The notes under the pieces were generated by a model, which had not been told where the DNA came from, did no database searches, and saw nothing but the letters and a program-made list of their open reading frames with translations. A stretch of DNA of 64,000 nucleotides, from the NCBI GenBank assembly GCA_039934035.1, contig JBDTMZ010000159.1:1-64000 (forward strand). The letters run 5' to 3'. Made by a program: the position numbers and the translations under genes. Origin of the DNA: Solibacter sp039934035. GTDB taxonomy: Bacteria; Acidobacteriota; Terriglobia; Bryobacterales; Bryobacteraceae. Positions 33,973 to 42,455 of the stretch are shown here, piece by piece. The number at the start of each line of letters is the position of its first letter. Position 1 is the stretch's first letter.

Positions 33973-35172
33973 CTACAGGTTCGCGCCCTTGCCGCGGAAT
34001 AAGTTGGGCAGGAAGCGGTAATAGAGCAGATGACGCCAGGTGGACCAGTCATGGCCGGCGTAACCGCCCACATAGTATTCGTGCTTGATGTTGTGCTTGG
34101 TCAGCGCATCGTGTAGTGCGACCGCACGAACGCCCATTTGCCCCTTGGTCTCTTCCGTCCCCTGTCCGACAAACAGATACTCGACCTTCTTGTTGGCGTC
34201 GGGGTCATTGAGGAATTTGGCGATGACGGTCTCGGAGTTGGGGTCGCCCGCGCTGAGAATGCCGAAGTTCGCAAAGAGATCGAGCGAGCGGAAACCGACG
34301 AACATGGTGTGGCGGCCGCCCATCGAGAGGCCCGATAGCGCGCGGCCCTTGGGATCTTTGCGCACGCTGTAGTTGGCCTCCACCAGGGGAATCACGGACT
34401 TGCGCAATTCCGCTTCGAAGACGTCGAAGGTGAGGTCCGCATGCTTGGGATGGTTGCGATGCACTACCTGGTTATTCGGAATGGCGATCACCATCGGCAC
34501 GACTTTGCCCTCCGCCAGCAGGTTGTCCATCATCATGTCGACGCGGCCATCGTACACCCAGTTCTGCGCCAGGTCGCCGCTGCCGCCGACGAGATACAGC
34601 ACGGGATACTTCTTATTCGACTTATACCCTGGCGGCGTGTAAACATACAATTCGCGCTCGCCCTTGGTAACGTCCGAGTAATAGACGTGCCGCGTCACGG
34701 AGCCATGCGGGACTTTCTTGGCGTCAAAGTAATTCGGACCATCGCCATAGATCACCAGCGTGCTGTAAGGCGGCATGGCCGTGTTGCCGGCCACCGTATT
34801 ATTCGGGTCGGCCATGCTGACGCCATCCACCACGATCTTGTATTGATACATATCGGGCTTCAGCGGCCCTACCTTCAACTCCCAAATGCCATCCGCGCCT
34901 TTTTGGAAAGGAACGGGCTGATTGCCCTTGCCGATCGCGGTCAGCAGCGCGACTCCCGAGAGCTGCACCGATTTCGCTTCCGGGGCTCGCAAGCGGAAAG
35001 TCGCCGTACGGTCTTCGCGCACGTCCGGCGAGTTAAGGTTGGCGCTGAAGGGGATCAGGTTCTCGGTATTCTTTTGGGGGTTCCAATCCAGGTTGACGTT
35101 CGCCTGTTGTGCCTGGAGGCCGAGTGCGCCTGCCAGAAAGATCCCCGCGACTGCAATTCGTTTGGTTCTCAT
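33973..35172 (-). CDS. Secreted CE1-type esterase with N-terminal E-set domain
   Basis: This 399-residue exported alpha/beta hydrolase is of the enterochelin-esterase/feruloyl-esterase type. After a signal peptide (about 1-21), an immunoglobulin-like E-set domain (about 45-140: TATFRLRAPEAKSVQLSG, WELKVGPLKPDMYQYKIVVDG) resembles CBM48. The catalytic domain has YTPPGYKSNKKYPVLYLVGG, the nucleophile elbow GLSMGGRH and a C-terminal His in GYAGHDWSTWR. It is similar in layout to the protein at 58860-60056. Neighbouring GH43 suggests removal of acyl or feruloyl groups from hemicellulose. Confidence 0.85.
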   Translation of the reverse strand: MRTKRIAVAGIFLAGALGLQAQQANVNLDWNPQKNTENLIPFSANLNSPDVREDRTATFRLRAPEAKSVQLSGVALLTAIGKGNQPVPFQKGADGIWELKVGPLKPDMYQYKIVVDGVSMADPNNTVAGNTAMPPYSTLVIYGDGPNYFDAKKVPHGSVTRHVYYSDVTKGERELYVYTPPGYKSNKKYPVLYLVGGSGDLAQNWVYDGRVDMMMDNLLAEGKVVPMVIAIPNNQVVHRNHPKHADLTFDVFEAELRKSVIPLVEANYSVRKDPKGRALSGLSMGGRHTMFVGFRSLDLFANFGILSAGDPNSETVIAKFLNDPDANKKVEYLFVGQGTEETKGQMGVRAVALHDALTKHNIKHEYYVGGYAGHDWSTWRHLLYYRFLPNLFRGKGANL

Positions 35173-35227
35173 AAAAGTCCTCGAATCGATTCATATCTGC
35201 TTCCCGCGATGTCGAGCGGGCCATCCT

Positions 35228-35294
35228 GCCACTAGCCGGCTGTCCGCCGGCGTTGCCCGCTGGAAAGCGGGCACGCAGCCAGGAATGGCTGCCC
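35228..35294. repeat. Intergenic palindromic repeat
   Basis: A run of short palindromes: AGCCGGCTGTCCGCCGGC, then the perfect hairpin GCCCGCT-GGA-AAGCGGGC, then GCAGCCAGGAATGGCTGC. It lies between GH43 and the esterase on the minus strand. It resembles a mobile intergenic repeat rather than a single terminator, since no T-run is present. Confidence 0.55.
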
Positions 35295-35302
35295 CACTTT
35301 CA

Positions 35303-36907
35303 TTACTTCGCATTCGGCAGCGGCTTGCCGAATACCGTGAATTCCATGACGCCGAGCGGATTTGCCGCCTTCGGCCAGTCCGTAATGGTCAGGCGAACGA
35401 AGCGGCACCGGGTGGGCGGGAGTTCGTCGAACTCCGTGTACCGGGTGACGTCGTTGTTGGTCTTATCGAGCAGCTGGGTGTATTCCTTGCCGTCCACCGA
35501 GACTTCGAGCTTGTAGCGGAACGCCTTGCTGGTTCCGGCGGGAGGCGCCTGTGCGGGCGGCGTCGCTGCGCCGCGGCCTCCGCCACCACCACCGCCGCCG
35601 CGCGTATTGAACTCGATGCGGCTGGAATCCACCGTGAAGAACTGCGGCGGGTCCCATTGCGTGGTGGAGCCGAGGTCGATGGTGAGCTGCGGTTGCGTGT
35701 CGGTTTCGGCCGGTTCCCACCATCCGCCATTGGAATCGTCCAGCGCGTACGAGGCTTCGTGCCCGGGCTTCTGGCTGGACCATTTCCCCTGCTGGCCGGT
35801 GTTGCGGAATTTGTTCACGGTGACCGCGATGGAGCCGGAATCGCTATTGCGAATCGGGTTATCGACCACGCCCGGCGCCCACTGCGGCGTCTCGCTGGCC
35901 TCCCGCGCGTACAGGTTGCCATTGGCGTCGAAGCTCACCGGGTCCATCCCGATGCGCCGTCCGCCGGGAGGGTTCTGCATGACGATGGTGTAGAAGACCC
36001 ACCAGTTGCCATCCGGCCCTTTGACGATGGACCCATGACCAGGTCCGGTGACGATGCCGCTGGTTTTGCGCAGCAGCGGATTGCGCGGCGAATAGGTGAA
36101 CGGCCCCATCGGGCTCTTCGACGTGTGCACCCCGCTGGCGTAGGAAATCCACTGCGTGCCCGAGCCCGAGTGCTCCATGTAATAGGTGCCGTTGCGCCTG
36201 AACATCCAGGGGCCTTCGATCCACGCCACGTTGGAGAATTCGTTCTTATCGCCCCAGCGCTCCCAGACCTTGCTGGAATCGAAGCCGAAGAGATGCTTGG
36301 GCGCGGCGGCGAATTGATTGAGCTGTTTGGGATCGAGCGGCGCCACGAAGATGCCGTCGGTGGAGCGGCCCGGATAGTAGAGATACGGTTTGTTGTCGTC
36401 GTCCACGAAGAGATCGACGTCGAAGGAGCCCTTCCACGGCGCGCCGTTGGAGACTCCCGCAAGGTCCGCGCCCTTTTCGTCTTTCCAGGGGCCGAGCACT
36501 TCGTAGGGCCCGAGAATGTTGGCCGCTTTGTAGAGCGGCGCGTCATTGCCCGACATATAGAATGCGCCGTTGAACCTGGCGACGTGGGGCGCCACCGGCA
36601 TGCGGCCGCCGCGCACTTCCACCGGCGTATATTTCCAACTGACGAAGTCGCGGGAGACCCACGCGGCGCCGCCGGTATTGAACATGTAATAGTCGGCGCC
36701 TTCCTTGATGATGGTGACGTCGCCGAGGCTCGTGCCCTGGGCGGAGCCATCCTTCGAAGTGGCTTCGATCGGAAGCGGGTTGCAATACCGGGTGGACTTG
36801 CCCACCACCGGCGCCGGTTTGCGCTGCGCGGTTTGGGACCAGAGCGCCAGTCCGGTCGCCAGGAAGGCTCCTGCCGTTAGCAGGGTAATGCCGCGGAATG
36901 AAATCAT
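35303..36907 (-). CDS. Secreted GH43-type glycoside hydrolase with C-terminal discoidin-like domain
   Basis: This 534-residue exported enzyme probably cleaves arabinan or xylan side chains. After a signal peptide, the five-bladed beta-propeller of GH43 shows the catalytic trio: general base Asp in LGDVTIIKEGADYYMFNTGG, the pKa-modulating Asp in GSFDVDLFVDDDNKPYLYY, and general acid Glu in WIEGPWMFRRNGTYYMEHSG. From about 365 a F5/8-type C (discoidin) domain follows, with a low-complexity glycine tract (about 440-450) and ending VRLTITDW. GGAGA precedes the ATG at 36907. It lies between two esterase genes, a side-chain-removal locus. Confidence 0.88.
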   Translation of the reverse strand: MISFRGITLLTAGAFLATGLALWSQTAQRKPAPVVGKSTRYCNPLPIEATSKDGSAQGTSLGDVTIIKEGADYYMFNTGGAAWVSRDFVSWKYTPVEVRGGRMPVAPHVARFNGAFYMSGNDAPLYKAANILGPYEVLGPWKDEKGADLAGVSNGAPWKGSFDVDLFVDDDNKPYLYYPGRSTDGIFVAPLDPKQLNQFAAAPKHLFGFDSSKVWERWGDKNEFSNVAWIEGPWMFRRNGTYYMEHSGSGTQWISYASGVHTSKSPMGPFTYSPRNPLLRKTSGIVTGPGHGSIVKGPDGNWWVFYTIVMQNPPGGRRIGMDPVSFDANGNLYAREASETPQWAPGVVDNPIRNSDSGSIAVTVNKFRNTGQQGKWSSQKPGHEASYALDDSNGGWWEPAETDTQPQLTIDLGSTTQWDPPQFFTVDSSRIEFNTRGGGGGGGGRGAATPPAQAPPAGTSKAFRYKLEVSVDGKEYTQLLDKTNNDVTRYTEFDELPPTRCRFVRLTITDWPKAANPLGVMEFTVFGKPLPNAK

Positions 36908-36984
36908 AAAGATCTCCGTGTTCTTTGTGGTATGAGGCTCAATGCGTGAACGTTCACTTGAATAGGCCTCACCCGGTTGGTAGT

Positions 36985-37031
36985 GGACAGGCCTGGAGGC
37001 CTGTCCTACCTGGCCGGGAGACCTGTCCTAC
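36985..37031. repeat. Palindromic repeat (GGACAGGCCT family)
   Basis: GGACAGGCCT (36985-36994) and AGGCCTGTCC (36997-37006) are perfect inverted arms around GG, followed by a second partial copy with CCTGTCCTAC (about 37022-37031). The same vocabulary forms the larger inverted repeat at 49334-49414, so this is an interspersed family. Confidence 0.7.
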
Positions 37032-38713
37032 TAACTCAAAAGGATGCGGCGGAGTTCGCCTTCGGGATCGTCCACCATGCGGCAGCGATTGTCGAAGACC
37101 ATGGTCTGGCACTTGGTGGAATCGCTGGGCGTCCAGGGGAGTCCAGGCTGGCTGGGATTGCCGGTGCGCGCGAAATTGACCCAGGCCGTAGCCATCTTCT
37201 TTGCCAGCGCCTGCGCTTCCGGCGTATTGCCCGTACCCTGTTCGCAGCGCTTGGTGTTGTCGAAGCAGAAGGCGAGTTCGGCGGTGTGCCAGGCGCCCGC
37301 ATCTTCCAACATGGGCGATTGCCACGTGAAGTAATACTGGAAGACCGGCGCGCCCTTCTGCTCGTATTTCAGTTTCACCATGCGCTGCATGTTGTTGCGC
37401 GAGGTGATTCCGTTGACGGCATAGGACAGGGTCCGGATGCTCTTTTCGGGATGCGCCTTCTTCATTCCGGCGATCAGCGCGGACGCCTTGGCATCTCCCC
37501 AGGTGCGGGATAGCGTGGCCTTCCATTCCGCCTCCGTGGGGCGGGAATTCATGCGATTGCCTTCTTCGCTGACGTTGCCGAGCAGCATCGGGATGTTCTT
37601 GGAGATCTCCGGCGCGACGTCGTAGAAAGCGCGCATCGTAATGATGCGGCCATCGACGGCGGGTCCGATGCCGGCGCGCGGAGCGGTGGTAGGCGGTCCG
37701 CCGGGACCACCGGCGCTCGCCGGGGCCGGATTGGCCTTGGCGGCTGCGGCGGTCGCTGCGGCATTCAGCGTAGTCCAATCCACTTTTTGGAGGCCGGCGA
37801 TATCCTTCGGCCCGAGCTTCAGTTCCTTCATGAGCTGGCGGGCTGTCTCGCGCGCCATCTCCTTGCCCTGAAAATTGCCGCCGCCGCCGGACTGCACCGA
37901 GGCGCGGTGGAACAGGCCCGCGGCCGATTGCATGCCCATCAGCGTGGTGACTTTGGAGCCGCCGCCGGACTGGCCGTAGATCATCACCTTGTCCGGATCG
38001 CCGCCGAAGTTGGCGATGTTTTCGCGCACCCACTTGAGGCTGGCCACCAGGTCCATCATGCTGCAGTTGACGGAATCTTCGTAGGCCGACCCGCCGACCT
38101 CCGCCAGGTCGAGGAAGCCCAGCACGTTCAGGCGATGATTCACCGTCACCGACACGGCATCGTGGTTGCGGGCGAGCTGCGCGCCTTCGTGCGAGGGCAA
38201 CTCGTAGGAAGAGCCGAAGACGAAGCCGCCGCCATGGAAGTAGACCATGACGGGACGCTTGCCGGTCAGGCTGGGCGTCCAGACGTTGAGCTTGAGCATG
38301 TCTTCGCTCATATAGCCGTCGTCCCAATCCTGAAGGAAGGTCTGTTCGATGCCGGTGAAGTCATGTAAGCGCTGCGGGCAGTTGGCCCCGTAGATGAGGG
38401 CGGGGTATTCGCCGTCCCACTTGGGAGCCTTGGCGGGCAGCCAGCGATTTTCGCCGGCGGTGGTTTGGCCGTAGGGGATGCCTTTGAAGGTGAGGACGCC
38501 GCCATCGAGATAACCGCGTACCTTTCCGTACTGAGTTTTGGCGACGGCGGAACGAGGGGTCGCGCAATTGCCCGGACCCTGATGTGCGGCGGTTTTGATG
38601 CTGTCGGACGCCTCGGCGGGCGCCACCATGGCGGCTCCCAGGCCGGCAGCCGGCCAGAGCAGCGCCTGGCGGCGGTTCAGCGTCGTTTTCTTCGGGGATT
38701 TCGATTGAGACAT
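37031..38713 (-). CDS. Secreted type-B carboxylesterase
   Basis: This 560-residue alpha/beta hydrolase of the carboxylesterase type B/para-nitrobenzyl esterase family is probably exported by the Tat route: NRRQALLWPAAGLGAAM near the start has a twin-arginine and hydrophobic core. Family motifs are intact: FKGIPYGQTT, VMVYFHGGGFVFGSS (oxyanion hole), GGDPDKVMIYGQSGGGSK (nucleophile Ser), SEEGNRM and AWHTAELAFCF (His). An Ala/Pro-rich insert lies near residue 325. I chose ATG 38713 for its AAGGAGAGG site. It ends close to the GGACAGGCC repeat and precedes GH43 on the same strand. Confidence 0.92.
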   Translation of the reverse strand: MSQSKSPKKTTLNRRQALLWPAAGLGAAMVAPAEASDSIKTAAHQGPGNCATPRSAVAKTQYGKVRGYLDGGVLTFKGIPYGQTTAGENRWLPAKAPKWDGEYPALIYGANCPQRLHDFTGIEQTFLQDWDDGYMSEDMLKLNVWTPSLTGKRPVMVYFHGGGFVFGSSYELPSHEGAQLARNHDAVSVTVNHRLNVLGFLDLAEVGGSAYEDSVNCSMMDLVASLKWVRENIANFGGDPDKVMIYGQSGGGSKVTTLMGMQSAAGLFHRASVQSGGGGNFQGKEMARETARQLMKELKLGPKDIAGLQKVDWTTLNAAATAAAAKANPAPASAGGPGGPPTTAPRAGIGPAVDGRIITMRAFYDVAPEISKNIPMLLGNVSEEGNRMNSRPTEAEWKATLSRTWGDAKASALIAGMKKAHPEKSIRTLSYAVNGITSRNNMQRMVKLKYEQKGAPVFQYYFTWQSPMLEDAGAWHTAELAFCFDNTKRCEQGTGNTPEAQALAKKMATAWVNFARTGNPSQPGLPWTPSDSTKCQTMVFDNRCRMVDDPEGELRRILLS

Positions 38714-39027
38714 AGCCTCTCCTTGTACCTGCCCGGGTACGGCCAAAAGCTTGTAAGCGGACCCCATAATCTTATGTCAGCGCTTCCAAAAAGTCGATCC
38801 CATACGGGAGAGGAGGAGGAGAAAAGGAGCGGGATGGCCGATCATTGGCTGGGCAGGTAGCAGATCTTCGCGCCGTGGGAAAGTGGAAAACGCGGAAAGA
38901 TTCTTTACTGTCGCACGCAGATCGAACGGAGCTCCTCCCCGTAAAATCCAACATCTGAAATGCTTGCTTTCGCACAGTAAGGAGCCTTATGATAATTCGA
39001 CCATATCTCTGTAAGGAGGGGAATGCT
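38714..39027. other. Intergenic region, no gene recognised
   Basis: This region of about 314 bp lies between divergent genes. It must contain promoters for both, but no -35/-10 pair is convincing. AAGGAG-ATG at 38979-38991 offers an alternative upstream start for the next gene. No repeat or RNA gene is seen. Confidence 0.5.
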
Positions 39028-39705
39028 GTGAAGTTGAACTATCTTCTACTGCTCGTGCTCTCGACATCCGGCGCGCCATACGCGCACGCGCAACGCTCCG
39101 ATGTCTACCATCTCCATTTCGCGAAGGCAGTTCCGGGGAAAGCCGCCGACCTCGCGAAGGAACTCAAAACACAAGATCCCAAGGCGCCGATGAAGGGTCA
39201 CCTCATGGTGCTTCAGCACCAGGACGGCGCGGATTGGGATTACGCCGTTCTCGAACACCTGGGAACCAAAGCTACGGTGGAAGTGGCTCCGTCGGCGCCT
39301 GCCCCGCCGCCGGTCAGCCAGTGGCACACCGATACCTTTGTGAGTGGTCCGCCGTGGGCCGCCTTTGCCAAGGCGATGGGCCTCGACCAGGCCGGATCGA
39401 CCAAGGGCTCGGTTTACGTGCTGTCGGTCTACCGTGCGGTGGCTGGTCATCGCAGCGAACTGGACAAAGTTCTGTCAGAGCCGCCCGCGGCCGGGGACAA
39501 GATCGCTGGGACCGTGGTGCTGCAGCACCTGGAAGGCGGACCCTGGCAATTCGCGAGTGTGACGCGGTACGCCTCCTGGGCGGACTTCGCGGCGAGCGAA
39601 AGCAACAGCGTCGCCCAGAGCAGCAAGGGATCGGGCGGCTGGTTCCAGATCCGCGAGCACTCGGCGTATCACGACGACACGTTGGCGTTTCGCATTACCC
39701 AGTAG
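39028..39705 (+). CDS. Exported hypothetical protein with two related ferredoxin-like halves
   Basis: The protein has 225 residues. I chose GTG 39028 because TAAGGAGGGG precedes it and it opens a clean signal peptide (KLNYLLLLVLSTSGAPYAHA); ATG 38989 with AAGGAG would add 13 residues before it. The mature protein has two halves with similar patterns (DVYHLHFAKAVPGKAADLAK and SVYVLSVYRAVAGHRSELDK, each followed by VLQH and a DWDYAVLEH/PWQFASVTRY stretch). This suggests a duplicated dimeric alpha-beta-barrel (EthD/ABM-like) fold. Function unknown; it stands before the HigBA region. Confidence 0.7.
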   Translation: MKLNYLLLLVLSTSGAPYAHAQRSDVYHLHFAKAVPGKAADLAKELKTQDPKAPMKGHLMVLQHQDGADWDYAVLEHLGTKATVEVAPSAPAPPPVSQWHTDTFVSGPPWAAFAKAMGLDQAGSTKGSVYVLSVYRAVAGHRSELDKVLSEPPAAGDKIAGTVVLQHLEGGPWQFASVTRYASWADFAASESNSVAQSSKGSGGWFQIREHSAYHDDTLAFRITQ

Positions 39706-39812
39706 GTCGTGCCCGCGTTTCTCGTCGGGCCTTGAGTCACTCGAGGCCCGGCGCTTGTGCTGAACTGGGCCGCCGCCACGACTCAACGGTGTGGACAGCG
39801 GCCCGTTCTTTG

Positions 39813-39839
39813 CGACCTTCGAAGAGCGCCATGCCGTGC
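39813..39839 (+). repeat. Left copy of a direct repeat flanking higBA
   Basis: 27 bp (CGACCTTCGAAGAG, one variable base, then GCCATGCCGTGC) recur at 40559-40585 with one mismatch, and similarity continues weakly on the right (TATTTCTG). The pair encloses the HigBA module exactly. Confidence 0.75.
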
Positions 39840-39868
39840 TATTTCTGGGGAATGGCCTTAACGCTTGC

Positions 39869-39891
39869 GGTATAACGGTATTCGTTATACC
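39869..39891. promoter_or_regulatory. HigA operator (inverted repeat) and promoter
   Basis: GGTATAACG (39869-39877) and CGTTATACC (39883-39891) are perfect 9-bp inverted arms around 5 bp. The right arm contains TATACC, a likely -10, and the higB start is 12 nt on. This is the expected autoregulation site of the antitoxin. Confidence 0.75.
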
Positions 39892-39902
39892 ATACCAGCG
39901 TA

Positions 39903-40181
39903 GTGATCAAAAGCTTCGCGGAAAGACAGACCAGGGTACTCTTCGAGACCGGAGTGAGCCGCCGATGGAGCCTGATCTCCCGCGTAGCGGTGCGCAAACT
40001 GGTTCAGATCGATTCAGTCGCCGCACTCGGAGAACTGAATGTCCCTCCGGGGAATCGGTTGGAGGCCCTTAAGGGTGATCGGGCCGGGCATCATAGCATT
40101 CGCATCAACGATCAATGGCGCATCTGTTTCCGATGGGAAAGCGATGGCGTCTACGATGTGCAGATTGCCGATTACCACTAG
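39903..40181 (+). CDS. higB: HigB-family toxin (RelE/ParE superfamily)
   Basis: This 92-residue ribosome-dependent mRNA-cleaving toxin of a type II module matches the family throughout: IKSFAERQTRVLFETG at the start, PPGNRLEALKGDRAGHHSIR in the middle and NDQWRICFRWESDGVYDVQI with the terminal DYH. The start is GTG 39903, 12 nt after the palindromic operator. The toxin gene precedes the antitoxin gene, the hallmark of hig modules. Most RelE-fold core residues look intact, so it is probably active. The module is enclosed by direct repeats. Confidence 0.95.
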   Translation: MIKSFAERQTRVLFETGVSRRWSLISRVAVRKLVQIDSVAALGELNVPPGNRLEALKGDRAGHHSIRINDQWRICFRWESDGVYDVQIADYH

Positions 40182-40198
40182 ATGGAGGAGCGAAGATT

Positions 40199-40528
40199 AT
40201 GAGCAACATACGTCCTGAAGGCGGCTGGAATATCACACGTACTCCGGTTCACCCGGGCGAAATGCTCCGCGAGGAGTTCATGAAGCCACTGGAAATTTCG
40301 ATCAATGGCCTCGCTCTGGAACTGCACGTGCCGGTCACCCGCGTCAGCCAGATCGTCAACGAGCGTCGCGGGATTACCGCCGACACAGCATTGCGTTTGG
40401 CGCGGCACTTCGGCACGAGCGCCGATTTCTGGATGAATATTCAGAAGGAATACGAATTGGTCCTGACGCGGCGCAAGTCATTAAAGACGATCGAGAGACA
40501 GGTCCGGCGACGCACGATCGCAGCGTAA
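40199..40528 (+). CDS. higA: HigA-family antitoxin
   Basis: This 109-residue XRE-type helix-turn-helix antitoxin neutralises HigB and represses the operon. It begins after GGAGGAG and carries the HigA signature PVHPGEMLREEFMKPLEIS, then the DNA-binding region LALELHVPVTRVSQIVNERR and GITADTALRLARHFGTSADF. It starts 17 nt after higB. The palindrome at 39869-39891 is its probable operator. Confidence 0.95.
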   Translation: MSNIRPEGGWNITRTPVHPGEMLREEFMKPLEISINGLALELHVPVTRVSQIVNERRGITADTALRLARHFGTSADFWMNIQKEYELVLTRRKSLKTIERQVRRRTIAA

Positions 40529-40558
40529 TGCACGAGACCGGACGGCACTGGCCACAGT

Positions 40559-40585
40559 CGACCTTCGAAGAGTGCCATGCCGTGC
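40559..40585 (+). repeat. Right copy of the direct repeat flanking higBA
   Basis: Matches 39813-39839 at 26 of 27 positions. It starts 31 bp after the higA stop. The copies are 746 bp apart, start to start. Confidence 0.75.
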
Positions 40586-40736
40586 AGTATTTCTGTGAAG
40601 CGATGCCTTGCACGTGGCTGCAAAAACCGTTACTGGAAATTGACCGCGATGGTCCCGACCTGCCGGTCAATGTACGGTAAAGCCACTCGGGAACTAGTCC
40701 GAGATGAATCCATGAACCGTTCTCGCCGCGTTCCGT

Positions 40737-40742
40737 TACAAT
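40737..40742 (+). promoter_or_regulatory. -10 element of hicBA, implying a leaderless mRNA
   Basis: TACAAT ends 7 nt before the hicB ATG at 40750. No ribosome site is visible. Earlier ATG triplets at 40741 and 40744 overlap or abut the box and are unlikely starts. Confidence 0.5.
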
Positions 40743-40749
40743 GATGAGC

Positions 40750-40965
40750 ATGATTGAGATTCAGCCCATTCGCGTTGAACTCGAACGGGAAGAGGATGGC
40801 CGCACGCTTGCGTCAGTGCCAGACCTTCCTGGAGTGATGGCTTATGGCGCGACCGAAGAAGAGGCCGTACGCAAGGTGAAGTCGATTGCCCTTCAAGTTC
40901 TTGCTGACATGATCGAGAGCGGTGAAGAGGTACCAGCGCCGTTGAAGGTCTTGTTCGCCGCGTGA
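40750..40965 (+). CDS. hicB: HicB-family antitoxin
   Basis: This 71-residue antitoxin has the partly degraded RNase-H-like fold of HicB: RVELEREEDGRTLASVPDLPGVMAYGATEEEA is the family core. The C-terminus lacks an evident helix-turn-helix, as in many short HicBs. I chose ATG 40750 because the core begins immediately and a -10 box ends 7 nt before it. Antitoxin comes first here, and its stop overlaps the hicA start. Confidence 0.9.
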   Translation: MIEIQPIRVELEREEDGRTLASVPDLPGVMAYGATEEEAVRKVKSIALQVLADMIESGEEVPAPLKVLFAA

Positions 40966-41174
40966 GCAGCTGGCACGCCACGAAGGCCAAGAGAGTTTAC
41001 GCGGCTCTGATACGGATCGGTTGGACGCTCAAGAAGCAGGTCGGCTCGCATCGGAAACTGCAGCGACCGGGTTGGCCGAATTTCACCTTCAGTTTTCACG
41101 ACAGCGAAGAAGTGGGTCCGGCGGCCCTGAGCAGGATCGCCAAGGACACCGGCCTCCGTCCCGAGGACCTCTAA
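40962..41174 (+). CDS. hicA: HicA-family mRNA interferase toxin
   Basis: This 70-residue toxin has a double-stranded-RNA-binding-like fold. The catalytic histidine is His30 in VGSHRKLQRPG, and the family ending SRIAKDTGLRPEDL is intact. The start is GTG 40962 overlapping the hicB stop (GTGA), so translation is coupled. It probably cleaves mRNA when HicB is lost. Confidence 0.93.
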   Translation: MSSWHATKAKRVYAALIRIGWTLKKQVGSHRKLQRPGWPNFTFSFHDSEEVGPAALSRIAKDTGLRPEDL

Positions 41175-41245
41175 GCGACCTGAGCCCGGCGCCTATCAGT
41201 GTCCGGCAAGTGGACGACAACGCCACATATCGGGAACTGCCCAGG

Positions 41246-42235
41246 TCACCTTTGATTGGGCACGGCGACGCAGATCGCGGCTCCGTCGAAGGAGTTATCT
41301 CCGGCAACGTTTATCGTCAAATTGGAACCTACGCCTCCGTTGCAGGACTCCAGAGCGGGGAACGCTGATGGCAGCTTCACGTTTATTTGATACAGTGCTA
41401 CTTGCCCAGGCGTGAGACCGACAAACTCCGGCGGATTCGCTGCTTGGCCGAATCGCCGGGATGATGCGGCATTAGAGCGGAAATCGAAAGCCACAACAAT
41501 CCTTTCGCTCGGGACACGTATGATGACAGGTGGTGTTGGCTTTCCGGTTTCAACACTAGGCTCACTTGAACCCAATCCCCAAGCATAGATCGTCACAACC
41601 TCGCCGGGTTCCGCGGGCGATTGTCGGGTGACCATGGAGCCGTTGGCGTGCGTGACGACAGGGACGCCCGGAAAAGCGCAAGAGGAACCCGATGGCCGGA
41701 GCGAGTCGCAGGTCGTCACCACATGAATTTGATCGGAGAGCGTGAGCGCGGAAAACGGCACACTGTTCTTGCCGTTGTGTGCAATCACGACACGTGTGAC
41801 GGGAATGGAGGCACCGATAGGACTAGCGAAGGAAGGCGGAGCCAACTCGAATGGCATCTGGACAGTGAGGATTGTCAAGAAGCAATCGGGCAGATCGCCA
41901 AATCCCCCCGTCAATTCTGCGCAAATAGACTGCTGCTCCACCGAAATAAGCGGAACCGGAAGGGAGGGCCCGATGGTGGTGCCGATCCGTTGGCTCACAG
42001 TCACGGAGAACCCCGCCATTTCGGTGGGTAACGGCAACGTGGTCGCGTTCTGTGGCAGGCGAAAATTGGGCGCGAGGAATGGGTAGCCCGCAAGTTTGAG
42101 CCTGACAACCTGTCCCGGAGCAAAAACCAGAGCAGATGTCCGGTCATAACCGGAACTCACAATAACGCCTCCATTCTGAGCCAAAACGGCAGGGGTAAAT
42201 GAGAGTATGAGGGCCAGAACTCGATTCCTTGTCAC
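41246..42235 (-). CDS. Exported protein with Solibacter-type C-terminal domain (TIGR03437-like)
   Basis: This 329-residue exported protein has a signal peptide (about 1-19). The C-terminal about 110 residues fit the domain described from Solibacter: PGEVVTIYAWGLGSSEP, then FVGLTPGQVALYQINVKLP, then SNLTINVAG. The N-terminal two thirds are a beta-rich region of unknown type (VVRLKLAGYPFLAPNF). Cysteines near 110-118, 180-187 and 298 could form disulfides. The start is GTG 42235 with GGAGG just before it. The domain is a good taxonomic marker but has no assigned function. Confidence 0.78.
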   Translation of the reverse strand: MTRNRVLALILSFTPAVLAQNGGVIVSSGYDRTSALVFAPGQVVRLKLAGYPFLAPNFRLPQNATTLPLPTEMAGFSVTVSQRIGTTIGPSLPVPLISVEQQSICAELTGGFGDLPDCFLTILTVQMPFELAPPSFASPIGASIPVTRVVIAHNGKNSVPFSALTLSDQIHVVTTCDSLRPSGSSCAFPGVPVVTHANGSMVTRQSPAEPGEVVTIYAWGLGSSEPSVETGKPTPPVIIRVPSERIVVAFDFRSNAASSRRFGQAANPPEFVGLTPGQVALYQINVKLPSAFPALESCNGGVGSNLTINVAGDNSFDGAAICVAVPNQR

Positions 42236-42359
42236 GCCTCCAGATTAGCTTATGCCTCACGTTATTGGTAACGGCATTACCGGAAAGTGACCCAGGCGCC
42301 TGGCTGGATTGCATCCAGCCAGATCTGGTCCCCGTGCCCGAAACGCTACTCCTGGCCGC

Positions 42360-42455
42360 AAAAGTGAGGTGAGGTGAGGCGATTTTGCCTAATTGTCCAG
42401 AGAGCTTTCCCCCTGGAGAAACTATAGGAAATTTGCCTCACTTCACCTCACTTTT
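42360..42455. repeat. 21-bp inverted repeat at the 3' end of the primase gene
   Basis: The arm 42360-42380 contains GTGAG three times in tandem. Its inverse at 42435-42455 differs by one base and includes the last codons and stop of the primase gene. A 54-bp loop lies between. It could be an element end, an iteron-like site or a terminator (the arms end in AAAA/TTTT). Confidence 0.65.

Noticed and set aside
34922..36880. 652-residue plus-strand frame opposite GH43
   Set aside because: Antisense to catalytic GH43 motifs; Arg/His-rich with no recognised domains.
42362..42380. GTGAG tandem words as a possible CRISPR or satellite
   Set aside because: Only three 5-bp units, no spacers; they are better described as one arm of an inverted repeat.
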